Shown: positions 20,901 through 35,900 of the stretch, piece by piece | Position numbering within the stretch: position 1 is the first letter of the stretch | How the letters are laid out: each line of letters opens with the position of its first letter | Assembly: GCF_001949145.1 (NCBI RefSeq) | Contig: NW_019091469.1 | Span: 519,701 to 583,700 of the forward strand | Length of the DNA stretch: 64,000 nt | Direction of reading: 5' to 3' | Source: Acanthaster planci | Taxonomy: Eukaryota > Echinodermata > Asteroidea > Valvatida > Acanthasteridae | Translations under genes and position numbers: made by a program | Notes under the pieces: generated by a model | The model's database searches: none | The model's input: the letters and a program-made list of their open reading frames with translations, nothing else | What the model was told of the DNA's origin: nothing

Positions 20901-23900
20901 CCGCCCCCAATAAAATGCCTCTGAAACTGCTGTTACAATGTACCTACGGTAAACTGCATGCTGTGTGGACCCATGCAGGTCCACAGAGTGCCTTCAGACG
21001 TTACATGAAGGTACATTGTATGGACCTCTTTTGTTCCACAGTCCCCACAATACATACGCGTACATAAAACAGACCAAGACACACTACCGGTACACTTCCA
21101 TGAAAATACCTAGAGCTGGTAAACATCTTTGTTTCTACATGTACATGTACGTGTACATAGGCATACATGTACCTGTATGTACCGGTACACATTCACCACC
21201 CAACTGTCGCTCACCAGTGATGTCATTTCCTCCCCCACCCCATTCATCTCACCCACCCCCATTCCATCCTTTCCACTGCATGAAAATTTTGTTGTTCATC
21301 TTTCCAGATGGGAAATTCCCCGATCAACTGTTCAGTCGCTGTTTCCTCTTTGCCCATTGTTTAAGGTTTCCAACTGCATTTCGTCTGGTTTGCAAAACAA
21401 TAAAAGAAGGCACTTGTGGCCTGATCTTAAGTAAGTTCCAACAGCAGAGGGCGCCAGACACTACTTTATTCTGGGGTGTCCGTCAGATGGTTCAGTGTGT
21501 GGGTGGATTTATTGCCAAAGTTGTACATGTACATGTAATTGGCTCAAATACAGTTTGACAGGTGGGAAAAAAGTGAATGTCATAGCAACACATTCCAATT
21601 ACTACCAGTAATAGGTTTGAGGGATACTAGTACCGTAACTTATCACCCAGATACATCCATGTACATGTACATGTCTAAGCCGTGCATGCTCAATCCAACA
21701 GGTTTCATTTGAATGGGAAAAATGCAATGATTGCTACATGTACATCTAGATTGAAATGATTCATGAATAGCGTCATATTGTACATGTACACGCATGTGCC
21801 TGCCTGTGCCAAAATCTACTCACTTGAAAAGTGGAAAGTCTTTGCCAACATGAATGTGGTTGTATACACACCTGCTCTTGTACAAGGAAACATCTATACT
21901 TCGTTGCTTAGTTGATCTTCTTTTCCTGCCATCAACTTTAAAGTAAAACTTCATGTCAAACATTTAACTATTGACTGACTGTGCTGTGTGACATGGCATT
22001 ATTTTACACCTGAGGGATGCTTGGCACCTCAGGCAAGCTAAGCCTGGCAGTTTTTATTACCTACACTTGTCCACGGTGCACCTCTTGAATCATATTTACC
22101 TGCAAGGGGATATTTAATGCCAGGGTTGATTTTGTGAACTTGACGTTTCAGCATTGTAGTTTGATTGAATTAATTGTTGGCATCAAAGACAGAGTCTGAC
22201 AGGTGACAATTAGTGTACACACTATAAATATTGGTAAGGGGCAGTTCCTTTGCAACAAGTTTGTAACTTCTAGACATTTCTGTCAACAGTGGCCTTCCAT
22301 CTTGTGTACTGGGTTGCAATGTTTACATTATACAGTTCAACAATTGATACACTCAAACATACATGTAGACATGCTTTGATATGAACATACATGTACCTAC
22401 ATGTACCTGTAAGCTGTCTACCCCTGGCACTTGTTTTTTTTTTAAACATACATTTTTTCTGCTGATGATAGATTTTGGGGGAATAGGTCTACCTTGGGTT
22501 GCTGTGCTGTCCACTTACAAAATGCACTACATGTACACATTCTGGGCAACCCAGTTGTAACAGATTGTGCTGAAGCGCATTTGCTGAAACTAAATGGTGT
22601 GAAAAAGATGGGCAAAACAATTTAACCTACAGTCTGTCCTGCGCTGTCAGAAATGTTTGGCTTTCTCGTCATATTTCTGCCAGTACAAGAAGAATTAAAA
22701 TTAGACATTGGAACCAACGTCTAGTTTATCTTCTCCCATTAAATGAGTAACAGCCACTTGTTTCATTTTTTCAGTTTGTTGAATAATTTATTATATGTGT
22801 ACATGTAAATGTCCAATAATGAGGAATCTAGTTGCCTATTGTAGGCAGGTAGAAATTAACTAATTATTGTAACATTCAGACCAATGATGAGCAGAGAGGC
22901 TTTCAAAAAGATCACTGATCTTTTTTTAGATAGTGTAATATTCTAAATTATGAGCCTTCAGATACAAAATTGGTATCTGATTTGATAATGCGTATAATGT
23001 GATGCAGCCAAGCAAAACTGAGTCGTTTGTCAAAATATTTTTGGAAGAAGCGTCTCGGAATGAAATGGCCAAAATTATTTTTTTTTTTCATGTTTCAGCT
23101 TTCATTTCTGTTGATCCAATAATTGTTCAAGGTTTGGATTTTCATAGAAATAAAGTCAGCATTGTATTCCTTTCGAAGGAATGAAATTCAGTAAATTGGC
23201 CTAGTTCAACAAACCTCTCATTTTGCTTGAACACATCACATACCTGTATCATGGCCGTGCAGGTGTATTTTTTCATGGTACAATCTCTAGCAAAAAAAAA
23301 AGATTAATATCAAAGCCTTGAACAAGATCATCTGAGACACGCAGAAGCTACAGTAGTTGGTCTCTTTAGTACTACAGGAGGCACCCGGGAACTAAATTAA
23401 TTTGACAGATGTTGATGTCTGCTGGAGAAAAAAAACTACATGTGCCTACTTGTGTTTCTGCACATGGGGATGAGCCTTCAAGTTGGCTTGGTGACTCGGT
23501 TTTGGTTTCCATCTCTCTGTTCGCATCAATCCCCAGGCAGCACCAGGTCTTTTGGGAAAATCCCTGATTGCTGTCCAGTGTACATGTACATAATCATTAC
23601 AGCAGAACTGGGGCTAATTATAGCTGCCCTGCTGATTTCTGATAAGCCACTGTTCCTCATCATCTAGTGCGCCTGCCAAGTGCAGAGCAGACTTGTCTCT
23701 TAGTGGTCGACATGTACTCCATGCAGTCTCTGGACTTCGGAGGTGACTGAGATCGCACTGGCCTAGTGTCATGTGAGCTGCTGCAATACCCAAGTGAGGC
23801 TCAGTTGTGAAGTAGCTCTGTGACTCCACACTGGCACGTTACTGAGGAGAAACCGTGTTGCAGTTGTGGCAAAGCTGATACATGTAAGTGGTCATACACC

Positions 23901-26900
23901 TGTTGTTCCCCTGGCTGTGAACAGGTACAGACTTCAGTACATGTACTGTACATCTGTTGAAATGAAATGTTGCCTTGTGAAGTGTCTCTTTTCCTGACCT
24001 TTTATGTATGTATGGGTACATGTACTCGTATGTTTAGTACAGTAATTGACATTTTCAAAAAAGAGACACGTGATGTTTTATTTTTGATGCAAATATTAAC
24101 ACGTACCGGTACAAGGTTCAGGGTGAAAATAATTAAAGGATAAAGGAGGCAGTCAGGTACATAATCTGATCATGTGGTGGTAAATTCAACTTTAGCAACT
24201 ACCGGTACTCAAATGCTGTCATGATCTTTGGCATTATCAAAGATAAGTGCTTCACATGCATTAGTGTATTTGTATGCTATTTCCAAACATTTTGAGGCGT
24301 CGTTGAACTCAACCCATTTTGTTCTGGCAATTGGGCATTGATGTGGTAAAAGAGTAGCTCCCTTTAAACTTCATGCAGGTTTTGCAGAGTAAAATTAACT
24401 GCGGATGTCTCCTGTTCCTGCTTACATACTGTACGTATTCTGCATCTGTTTGACACAGCAGATACCCTATTCATGTACCATACATGTGTAGATACACCCA
24501 CACACATGTACATGTACGTGTACATGTACATAGTATAAATTACTGGTGCTGTATACATGTACATGTACATAGGCTTAAATTAGTGCACATGTTTACACAG
24601 TGTACATATATGGTATGACTTGTTTAATCATGTGATGTATGTTATGAACTTACTACATTGTAAATTCATGCATCATTTACGTGTGGTATACTTGATTTGG
24701 TAGATAGACAGATGTACATGTATATGAACCATTTGTGAAGCTGAAAAGTGATGCATAAAAGGGTTGGTACTGTTCTGTAGGTTAAATTTGTATGAGGACA
24801 TGCACATATGTGCACGTACAGTCGCATCTAAGCCTAACTTTTTTGTTTGTCAAATGACCCTGACCACACTGTGACCTTGTACATGCCTTCAATGTATTTT
24901 CCATACCCCAGGGTTCTGCACACAAGGGATCTGCAGGGTTGTTCTCTGTCATAACACATTGAAAACCAGCAAGAAACCACCCTTCTGATGGTACATGTAA
25001 TTGAAAGAGGAAACCTTTCCAGGATATACAGATGAATAGAATTTTGTCAAACATATTTTGATGCCTTGGGAGTCGGGAATCAAAGAAGTTTGGCAAGTCA
25101 TCCCTGCCATATTTGAGAATGTGTTTTTTTAAATTTCTGGTTTGTATTCATTTTCAAACATTGAGCCAGTGGCACTTGCTGTCATGTACATGTACATGTA
25201 CCATGTGCGAGCTTTCTGTAATACAAACTCATTTGTCTTATTGATAGGTCCTCCGACTGTATGTAACATGATATTAACTAACAAATCATTCAGGCAGATT
25301 TCAGTGAGCTTTCACAGAGTTTTAATCTAGTCCCGTCCTAACAAGTCTTATTTTCTTTATCAGAGTTCCTCCAATTCAAGGAACGTTTGTGTTTAATTGA
25401 CTCTATTTTTAGCACAGGACCTCAGCCTAATCTTTGTGTAGACTCGATTTTGAAACTTCCTTGTTGATGAGATGTACCATGCGGACTGTGGAACGACTCA
25501 CCATGCAAGATGAATTTCAGATATTGTACAATGTACATGTACAATTACATTGTAGACCTACTGTATCAATGTACATGTACACATGTACATACACGGTACA
25601 TGTAGGATTGTGGAAAAAGTGTAATGTACATGGACATGTAGATGTAGATGTGCCGGCCGTACAAAAATGTGGATGCAAATGCAGGTGTCAATTTTGTGCA
25701 TCTTGCACTTTCCTAATGTATATTTATCCATGTCTGATAAAAGACTTGAAAGATTGTCACAGGTCAATATTTGCCTCCACAAAGCACAAGGGAAATTCAG
25801 TTTAGGACTATGTGTACAGTACATGTACGGTGTACTTGTTCATTGTACATGAAGTAGTAAGGTTCCCTGAATTTAGGTCAGCACATGTACATGTTGTTCA
25901 TTTTGTAAAGATGAAATTGAATCCGTTGTTACAATATACCTTTCACATTTGCAATTCATTCTGACTGCTTTCTTAAACGCAGTTTCACATTCGTTGTCGA
26001 TCGGAATTATAGAGGGGAGTCAAACAAGGAAATGTTCGTACATCACTTTGAAACAACAAAATCGGAGAAATCATAACATTTGGGAAGTCGTGGTCTTCTT
26101 TATTTGTTTTTAAAGCAAGAGTAAGGCTAATTGTATGCAGTCATCATCCCTTCCCCTTCCAGATGCTTCCCACATTTCACATTGCTGGCCAATTTATCAG
26201 TTGAGAGCCAATCAAGAAGCCATCCCCAGAGACAACCCTGTACTCGGCTTTCCAAGAGTGATTTGAGTATCAGTCATTTGCCAGGAGCTGGTCAATTCGC
26301 TCCCATCCTGTCTTTGCTCTCAGGTCCCCCCCCCTGCTGCCCGGACATATCCACTGATATTTATTTGTAGATGGGACACAGTCTCTGAACACATGTAATT
26401 CCAGAAATGATAGCAAGTTGATCTTCATTTTACCCTGTGTCTTGAGCTGTTGTGTCAACTGATGGCAGGTATGTTCCAGGAATTGGTTTATTTTGAGAGG
26501 AGATGATTCCACAGCAGTGCTTGGCATGTACATGTCCAGTGCATGCAGAAAAAAACCTGCAAGAAAAACCGAGGAGACTTCTTTTCAAGAGCTGGATGAA
26601 CCAAGATTTGAAGGGAAGCAAAGCTACCGGTATTGGAGGTTTTTTTATCAGTGGCTCGGTTTTAATTCATTTCTTTCTTCGATCCAAAGACACAAACTCG
26701 TGTAATTCACAGGATGGAGGTTATTGTGTAGAGTGAAGTGGGATCACAGATCAGTCCAAGTACATGTACATGTACATGTATCTCAAAATACCAGTAGTCC
26801 TCATTCTGCAACCTACATACTATATTTATGCATTAATTTGAGGCATAAGTGGTCATGCATCACCCTGCTTTAGAGGGTTTTTACTTGGGGAAACACAAGA

Positions 26901-29900
26901 TGACTTTGAAGTTTTATTGTTTATCAATGTGTTCCACTATGCAAGGAGATACTCTACACATTTGATAGGCCTTTTTAGTCCTCAGTCTTTCACCTGTTTG
27001 AAGATTGAGGACTTTTAGGAATGTTTTCTATTGTACACGTACATGTTGTGGGATAAACTCATCTGTCCCAGTGAAATAAATACCGGTACATAAAACTACG
27101 TGTTCCTGAGAACAAATGGATTAGTGTCCCCTGTGCACAAAACAGTATCCTGAATTGTGCCCTGTATGTACAGGGTGCTTGCTTTCAAAGTCAGTAGTGC
27201 TATCTGGCACAGGCTGGGTTTGGATCCATCCCTGTGTTCTGCACTGCTGGCCCTGTTGAATGCATTTAAATCTCAGGGAGACCTGTTACAAGAACATCAA
27301 ACCTGCCATGTATGTGCATGTAGTGTATGCTCATAAGTCCTGATTATTGTTTCACTTATTGGATGTTTTCACACAGTGCCACATACATTGTACTACACCG
27401 GTACATGGTAATTCAGGGTACAAAGTGAACTTTTATGTGCTGATATTTCTTGAGAAATACCAACTCTCTGCTTTGACATTCATGGTGACCCTGTATCTTC
27501 CAGGTACAGTGTGTACATGTGTGCACGTACGTAGCCTTTGTAGACACAGATGGATGCTGTTGTACATGTACGTGAAGGTGCTTTGTAATGTACCTGTGAA
27601 ATGGTATCTGCACGCTCACAACATCCTGAAATCCTGGAAAAGTCGGTGTGTTTGAGTCATTGCTTCCCTCTCCCCAGAGGTCTTAGTCCAAGGAAATTCA
27701 TATCGTATTTTCTAAATTCTGAGAAATCAGTTGAAGAACAAAATGGATAATCCACCGGATACATGCTGGCAGTGAACTTCGGTACATGTACAGCACATGA
27801 AATATGGTCATGCTCAGGAAAATGTTTTTGGTAACCATATGTACAGTTTTGTTAGCATGTACATGTATGTGGACCCTGCACAATATAATGTTAAAAACCT
27901 TGAAGTGCAGGTGATAGGCAATGAATGTATGGGATGGCAGATGGCAACCTAGAAGTTTGCCAATTAACAGTCCAGGTTGGTTGCCTCAGGATTGGGAGGT
28001 TTGCCTGGTTAGAACGCCCAGAAGTGAAAGATTGGGCATGCAGTTTGTCCCAAAAGTGGACTATGAAATCCAATGCAGTACATGTAGTTTGCATTTGTGT
28101 ATTCCTTAGAAATACGCTGTACAGATACATTTCCTACTGCAGTGATTGTATTATTGAGTTCCATATCCCTGATACCACAACTTGTAAGGTCAACTGAGCG
28201 ACCTTGAACGTTCCAGGGGCATGAGGGACTGTAGCAACTCTTTTACCCTTCCCTACATGTACTTGCTGATGTGTCAATTTGATACACACCTGTACATGGT
28301 CACAGGTACAATGTAGGTACAGGTACCAGTTGCATGGTACAGGTGACCTCAACATGCACCTTTAGTCAACCTACGATGCATATATGGATACATTACTGTG
28401 AAATAATTTGCAAATGCCAGGGTGTAATTGTTGGTAATTCAAGAATATATTCAGGGTCCAAAAGTGTGACATTTTTGTGTTTCTGTTACATCTGACCTTT
28501 GTTATTTGACATGGAAATATCACTAGAATTGATTTCAAACTGTTACTATTTGCTTGGCAGGTACCTCTTGGAGATTATAAAATGTGTCCTGAACTGACAA
28601 AATCATACGTGCATGTCAGATGGGACAGGGCCACCAAAAAAAAAATAGAGCCCTAATTCCTGGAATTACCCTTGTGATTTTAGGTGGCATGTGTTGTGTG
28701 TGTGATTTTGGGCCTTTACTGGAATGAATTTACTACCCAAAAACCCTACCAAATATTGGCTGTATTTTTAGAGGGGGACAAACACTGCACCAGGAAAGGG
28801 CTTCAAGGGGGCATTTTTTTCTGATGGGAAATTCTGTAATTTTAGAAGTTCATGACCTGTTATGTAAATTGACAATGAAATACAAAGCCAAGATGTGTTT
28901 TCCTATTTCAATGTTGTGTTAACACAGTAATGGGCTTCTCCTAGTGTCAGTAGTGCTAAGTTGGACAAAATTTGTCTCCTGTGAGTCATATTCCCTACGA
29001 GTATTTTGAACACGATCATATCTCCTCATATTTTTAACTGTTGTAATCTGTCTGCATAGGGCATGTCCTAATTGCTCATCTTTGGACATTATCAATTTCG
29101 TTGATGTGTTTCAAATGATGTGGTTCCCAGATCTGATACATGTTAAGTGCAATCAAGGTACTCATTCGTAAGTCTAATGAAACCCATCAATGGAGTTAGC
29201 CTCGTTTATTTTAACAGCCATATGACTAGTAAAAGTCAGACTCTCATCAATGATAACACCAGGTTTGCTTTCTTTTGTCACTTGTCTTACTGATGTTGAT
29301 CTTCACATCTTGGTTTCATGTTTGTTGTTTAGCTCCTTCCGCTGTTCTCCCAATCCTCATTTTTTAGCACTTTGTACATGTACATGTATATCGGTGAGAT
29401 TTCATAAGTGAATTCTCTGTCTATCCCGTCAATCAGTTTGTGTCACGCTGAAGCATACATGTACATGTACCACAGTCCTCTTCTGAGAAGACACCTGTGA
29501 AGATTTTAGTCTCAGCAGAGGCAAAGCAACAAGTTCTGGACTGTGTCTGGTTGTGAATTAATCCTTATGACAAACAAGATGAGTCCTTAGAACTACTTTT
29601 TTTGAACCGATTATCTCCAGTGGACCTCATGAGTATTTGTGGAAGTTGCAACCTTTTGAAGTAAGTGTACAAGGGAAATATTCTCCATGTTTTGCTGTGT
29701 TGTGTCATGGCCTTTGATTGAAGTGCATGTAAGCAGTGATCTTGTTTGTCAGCACTTGAAGAAAATAGTCACGCCCTGTGAGGAATGCCAGTGTTGGGGA
29801 ACAGTCTGTACTTGCTTTTGGATGCAAAGATCTGCCAGGGCTGAAAAAGCCAATTTTTGAATCAACTGTGTGGAACTGTGGGTGACAAACGTGCCAGCAA

Positions 29901-32900
29901 GGAGAAGAGACAGCATGCCAGGATGAATCTTAGCATGTGGGCTGTCAAGGACTTTTTTCCATCTCCCAGTGGTGAGCAGGACAGAAAAAAAAATTGGTTC
30001 TTCTTTTATGGCTGTTTGTCCCTGGTGTCCAGTGTGCATTGTGTAATGTTCTGGAAGAGAACATACATGTACATGTTGCTTTGCTTCCTTGTTCCTCTTG
30101 CTTGGGAAAATTATAATTAGCCCCACTGCCTGCCACAAGGCACCAGGGAAGTCCTGGTGTGCAATGCATGAGTACAAGATGAAATGGGAAAGAACTCAGA
30201 AAGTAAATATTTTGATCAGGAACAGGGACTCTGAACTTGTTTGTTAACATGTGTGAAAAGCACTGTATCCTCCGAGGACATTTGTTGATACTGTTGTGAT
30301 TGCTGGCATTTGATCATACTGTGTGCCAGTATACTTGTGCACTGCACTTGTAACAATGCATTGCCCTTTTCTTACCATTCCCTTGGGGAAGTTATGTACT
30401 CTGACATGTGTAGATACATGTACAGTATTATGATTCTGAAACGGGTTGACATGGTTGAGAACAAAATCTGTGTTCAGTGGGCCATCTGGAAGGCAACAAT
30501 GTAAGGACAGGCATTTGTTACATATCTACTCATATTTATGAATGCTCAGTCACACACTCACTGACCATTTGTTCTTGTAGTGTTGTCGTTAAACTAAGTA
30601 AATATCAGAGTCACCGACGGTTGACAAATGCATGGAAGGTAACAGGCTTGCAGGACATGGTGGCATCTCCTTGTCGCGAGGATTACTGACGTTACCCGTC
30701 ACCCACCAGTGTTTCTCATGTTTTGCCTCTCCCGCATACTTTTCCATTTGTGTTTTATTTTGTTTTTAAATGGTCACTTTTCCCCACTTTGCACATACAT
30801 GTATACAAAATTCATGCTCTTCCAGTAATCTAGATAGTCTTGCATTTATGCACTGTGCTAGCACAATACATGAATATTCATTATCACCTTTACCACTGGG
30901 CTTATTTGAAACCCTGATTCTTATATTTTGACAGAACTCTTTATCTTTCCTCATCTTCTTTCTCCTCATTGCTGAAGCTCAAGCCTAGAAACCAACTGTA
31001 TTGAAAAGTTCATCGAGAAACAGCAAAGACTGGCACAAAGGGCATAATATCAACAAAGTGCCGTCGTTCTTGACAATATTCTTAACAGTAATGTGCACTA
31101 ACCGTAGTTGAATAATACATGTATGTAGCACTTAGGTCTTTTATTGATTTCCAATCATGTTACATTTTTAGTCTTGAAATCTGGACAGGTACGTGTAAAA
31201 GCTCTTTAAAGGTAGTAAACACCATTGGTTTTTTGTCGTAATTTCACAAGATTAGCTGAAAACAGTGTATAACATTCACTGCAACTTGCATTCCACTCAT
31301 TTGTTTCATGTTCGAGTCAATTGCTTTGTGAAAAATCGAGAGAAAAACAGCGCGGCATTTTCAACGCTTAAATCGAAGGTCTTGTAATTTATCTTGCTTA
31401 AAATCTATGGATTACAGGGTTTTATAGTAAGCGAATAACATCCACTGGGTCAGGATAAGAAACAGGCATGACAGATTCTCATTCCCTTAAAAAATGAGCA
31501 AAGATCAAAATGTCTAGTTTCTCGAAAACTACAGCATTCTGGCCGGATGTATTTTACAGACATAATGAGGCTGTTATGTATGGTACTTTCTTTCAGGTAA
31601 GATACATGTATTTCAGGATTATACGGTAGTCCGATTTGGGAGATTTTACCAATAGCGTGCACGACCTTTTCAGTTGCACAGTGTACATGTATGTTATACA
31701 GACTCGCTTTACATCATGATTACTTCTTGTCCTGGCATACATGTACTTGTACATGTATGCCTGGACATGTGAAAACTAGACTTACATGTACCATACCCGT
31801 ACATCATTTGTCAATCTGATTGATCTGGGTGAATATAGGGCTTTTTTTTTGAAGGGGGTGTCTTTATCACAGTTGCTCAGCTTTGGAGATATCCCTCTTT
31901 CACGAAATTTATAACCCACCAGTTTCTGCGAAATGACCTTGTAACATTTCCACAGTACAGATGTGGGGCTGTACTGTAGTGCTTGGAATTTGGCAGCGAT
32001 TCAGTCTTAGTGATAACAGTGTTCCACAGCAGATAAGTCTTGGCATGGAGGCCCCTTGGGGTTTTTGTGTGCAGTGAAGTTCCTGGAGGAGTATGGAACC
32101 AAACCTTCTCTTGTCACCTTAGCCACTGTTGCTTTACATGTGGAGTCTTTTAATGCACCAGGCAGGTCACTGCCAGGCAAGTTACTGCCTATGTGGATTA
32201 CCCTGCATGATCAGTGTTGACATCGGGGCATTTACTGTCCTGTCAACAACGAGATCATTTCCTTGATGTCACTGTATCCAACCATGTACCTCTCCAATTC
32301 CAGGTGCACATTCAGTCAGATGCTGTTTACTTGCTTAAGGATTGGTTATACTGTATTATCCATGGAGATTATCTCTTTTAAAAATGGAATTGTTCACATC
32401 TTGTCAGTGACGAAATTTTCATTTTTTCGTTGGTGCCAACAACTGCACATTCTTGCACAGTCAGTCAAGACTTACTTATATGTAAGGTGAATTTCTCTCT
32501 ATCGGGGAATGTATCTGCAGCAGCATTTCTCACTTGAAACTGGAATGACATCCACTATAATATTGACTCGTGTAATACCTATTTTGGGCGCGCAAATGTT
32601 TGTAATAATTGGAAACATTTCTAGAAAGTTTGCATTCTGATGGAGGTGATTGGGAGTACGGTACCTGTGAAACAGTGGGAACTACTCAATTGCAATTCCA
32701 TTCAAAACACCTGTCAGATTTCCACTTTCCTGGTGCAAAGCAAACTATCTCAGTCAGTTGATATTCTGTTGTTTGTCTTCCTGATATTTTGACAGAGATG
32801 GCAACGGCGTTGGTTCATCCTGAAGCGCTCTGCAAATGCCATCTACTTGCAATACTACAAAGACCAGCACACTACCCGGCCCAAGGGGACCATCGACCTC

Positions 32901-35900
32901 ACCACCTGCGAGCAGGTGGACCAGGGCCTGACTTTTGAGTCCAAGCGTAACTTGGCCAAGGCCTTCATATTTGACATCGTGACACCCAAGAGGAAGTACT
33001 TCCTCGTCAGCAACACTGAGCTGGACATGATCCGCTGGGTGCGCGAGATCTGCCTGGCTTGTGGCTTCCAGTTGGACAACCAAGGTAACGCACTCTAATT
33101 GAGCCCTCATGTACATGTATGCAAGAATTGGAACCAGCATTTGGGGTTTGAATTAGAGGTGTGTATCTGGACTGGGTATCCAAGTATCCAATTACAATGT
33201 TGACTGTTGATTTCAAGAAGCGGTTGAAAATCATAGGACTGAGTACTTTAAAATTTGCCAGCATTACAAATTATTACATTAATTAGTAACTTCTCAGACA
33301 GTAAAATGAAAGTTTTTGTGGGTAAGATTTAAACAGAGACAGCTGTACATGTACATGTTATTTAGTTTTCGGTGTCCTCTGAATGTTGAGGAATGTGTAC
33401 CTGCTTCCTCCACACAATCAGTTTGAATTGCCTGAAATTGTACCTTCAGGCTAAAGGGCAATTATGGCATTACAGGTGCACTGCAAGGGGTCATCCATTT
33501 TATCATCATTTTTAACCACACACCCTGTCATCAAAAGAATATACAAGAAAATTATGATGGCTTGTCGTCATTTTGCACAGTTTTTGAACAGCGCATGCAG
33601 GATGTTAACCCATCCTAGGTCAATGTTTTTCATGCTTATGGAAATGACACAAGCATAGATAACCCCTGAATGAAATATCAGACTGAAGTCAGTCTTGGAA
33701 GTTCGTTGTCACTTGGGTGTAATTCGGAATTTGCTTGATGAAGAAAGATTCCGCCATCATTTGGCCTTGGTGTGGTCTTTGATAGGCTAACGGTGTGACA
33801 TTGCTTTATCATAAGTACATTTACATACATGAACACAGGAAACCTATGATTTGAGGCAGCTTGGGCAGAACACATGCAAAACATTGCTATGAAAATCGTA
33901 TTGAACTCTGTGTACATTGCACATGTTGATGGCTCCACAGAGTATGCTTGTCTAAATTACCATTCATGTTCTGCATGGACATGTTTACAGCAACGTTCGT
34001 TTATCAAGTTTGGATCTATTTGGTGCTATATCATCATTTCCATTTACTAGGGGTTGCATTTCACATGTGACAGTACCAGCACACATAATTACTGAGCTCA
34101 GTGCAACTGTCACAGATCATCAAAAGATTTAAAACAAAAACAAAAAAGAAGAAAAAGAATCCATGCATCTGAATCACAGCAGATGTCAACTTGGGCAGAA
34201 GTGAAGTTTGCATTTGTGTCAGTGCCCATTTTTGGCCCTTGGGTGCAACTGCATCATAGGACCCATTGACACATACATGTATGTATACCCATGCTAGTTG
34301 TTTGTCTGGTACATGTATCATCATGAGGCCTGGTGGGTTTGTTTTCCCACTTTTTGCCAGGAAGCCCTAGTGCCTTCCGGTGGGAAGCAGTAACTGGCTG
34401 TGTAATTTGTCAAGGATGTCAACAACAATGTTTCATTTCTGTACCACTCTGAACCTGTTGTACGGTAAACTCCTCAACAAGAGAAAAGGCTGTGAAAGTA
34501 GTTCCCGTTGAGCAGGGACCCGACATTATTCCGGTAGCTCACTCTGTGGAGCCATTTTACTGTCAGCAGTTGGCTGCCTTGGTGCTTTGATATGACTGCC
34601 TAATTACACTTAAGCCCTACCCAACTTGGCTATGGCCTAAGGTATACCACTATCCAAATTATCCTTGGATAGGTAAATGACAGTAGCATTGCCGTGTCAA
34701 GGCCACAGTGAGTTTCTAAATCTTGGTAGCATGCATTTATCAGTGTATGGTAATGTGGTATTGCCTTGCCTTCATGTTACTACCCTTGTTTGTTGATGTC
34801 CAGATGACGACTCGACTGTCCAGCCTGCTGAACCCTCACAGCCAATCAACGTAACACCGTCCCGTCTGAATGAATACACTCCGCGACCATATCCAGCCTC
34901 TGTGCCCACGGAGGCCTCTGAATCCTACATCCCTCTGGGTGAGTGCGAGAGTGGGAAGAACAGGGACCTGTCACAGAGTGTTCCCGTCAACGGGGGTTGG
35001 GACAGCATCGGCCACCGGCAGGTGAATTCCCAGGACCTGGATCCCAGGAGGTCGCGCACAAGCAGTTCGGGGAGCAACTCCAGCATTCCAAGTGAAAATG
35101 CCCCTTTGCCACCCCCCTCAGAGACTAACCCTGCCATGATGGAAAACTACGACATCCCGCCGGCTTTACAGAGACTTAGCGGTGGCAGCATGCAGCCCAT
35201 GTATGACATACCACCTGCTCTCCTGAGGCGAGAACCATCATTTCAGAACCAGGATGACATTTACAAGTCTGTGCCCGTTCCTCGTCGGGCAGACTTGAAC
35301 ACTGTGCCAGATGAACAGAATCAGTTGAATGGGAATGCGCATGATTTGTACTCTGTGCCGCCCTCCCACAGAGGGGAGGCTGGCGGACTGTACGATGTTC
35401 CACCAGCGCACTCTCTGATCAAGAACCAAAACAAGGAGATGAGCTCGTCAACCGACAAACTTGCCCAAGACTTCCAGCAAATCTCTGTCCGCAACTCAAG
35501 GGGTGCTTATGATGATGCCGCCCTGGACCTGTACAGTGTACCCCCATCCAGAAACACCTCAGACCCATTTGCTTCACCTGATAGCGGGTCACAGACAAGT
35601 GCTACCCCTCCACCCCGACCTCCGAAACTGAATCACGCCTCTGCCACTAACATCGAGACCCAGGCCATGCCAACTCCTCCCAGGCCACCCAAGCCCCAGC
35701 ACTTGAGGCCTTCCACCCCTCCGCCTAGCTTTGATGATACGTACGCTGTGCCACCCAGCCATTCCAGACCTGTCCCGTCTCAAGAGCTAATCGGGAGGCT
35801 CATTGAAGCCCCAATTTACTCCGTTCCGCCCTCTGCTAACTTGGAAGTCAGGCCTGCACCAAGCGGACACCAGTGGCTGGACAGCAAGGTACCCACACCT

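Larger units (their letters stand above)
14916..32795 (+). other. GAB intron 1 (17.9 kb), rich in GTACAT words
   Basis: No conserved exon is recognised inside. The interval is dense in TACATGTA and short (ACATGT)n runs from about 16.6 kb on. Open frames such as 20965-21558 are made largely of these words (VHVH, MYMY strings) and are not genes. Repeats noted are the hairpin copy near 26974 and the repeat at 31204-31545. Confidence 0.8.

Noticed and set aside
20965-21558. A 197-residue open frame in GAB intron 1
   Set aside because: Its sequence is built from TACATGTA-derived VHVH/MYMY strings and low-complexity Pro-rich text, with no family match and no splice context.
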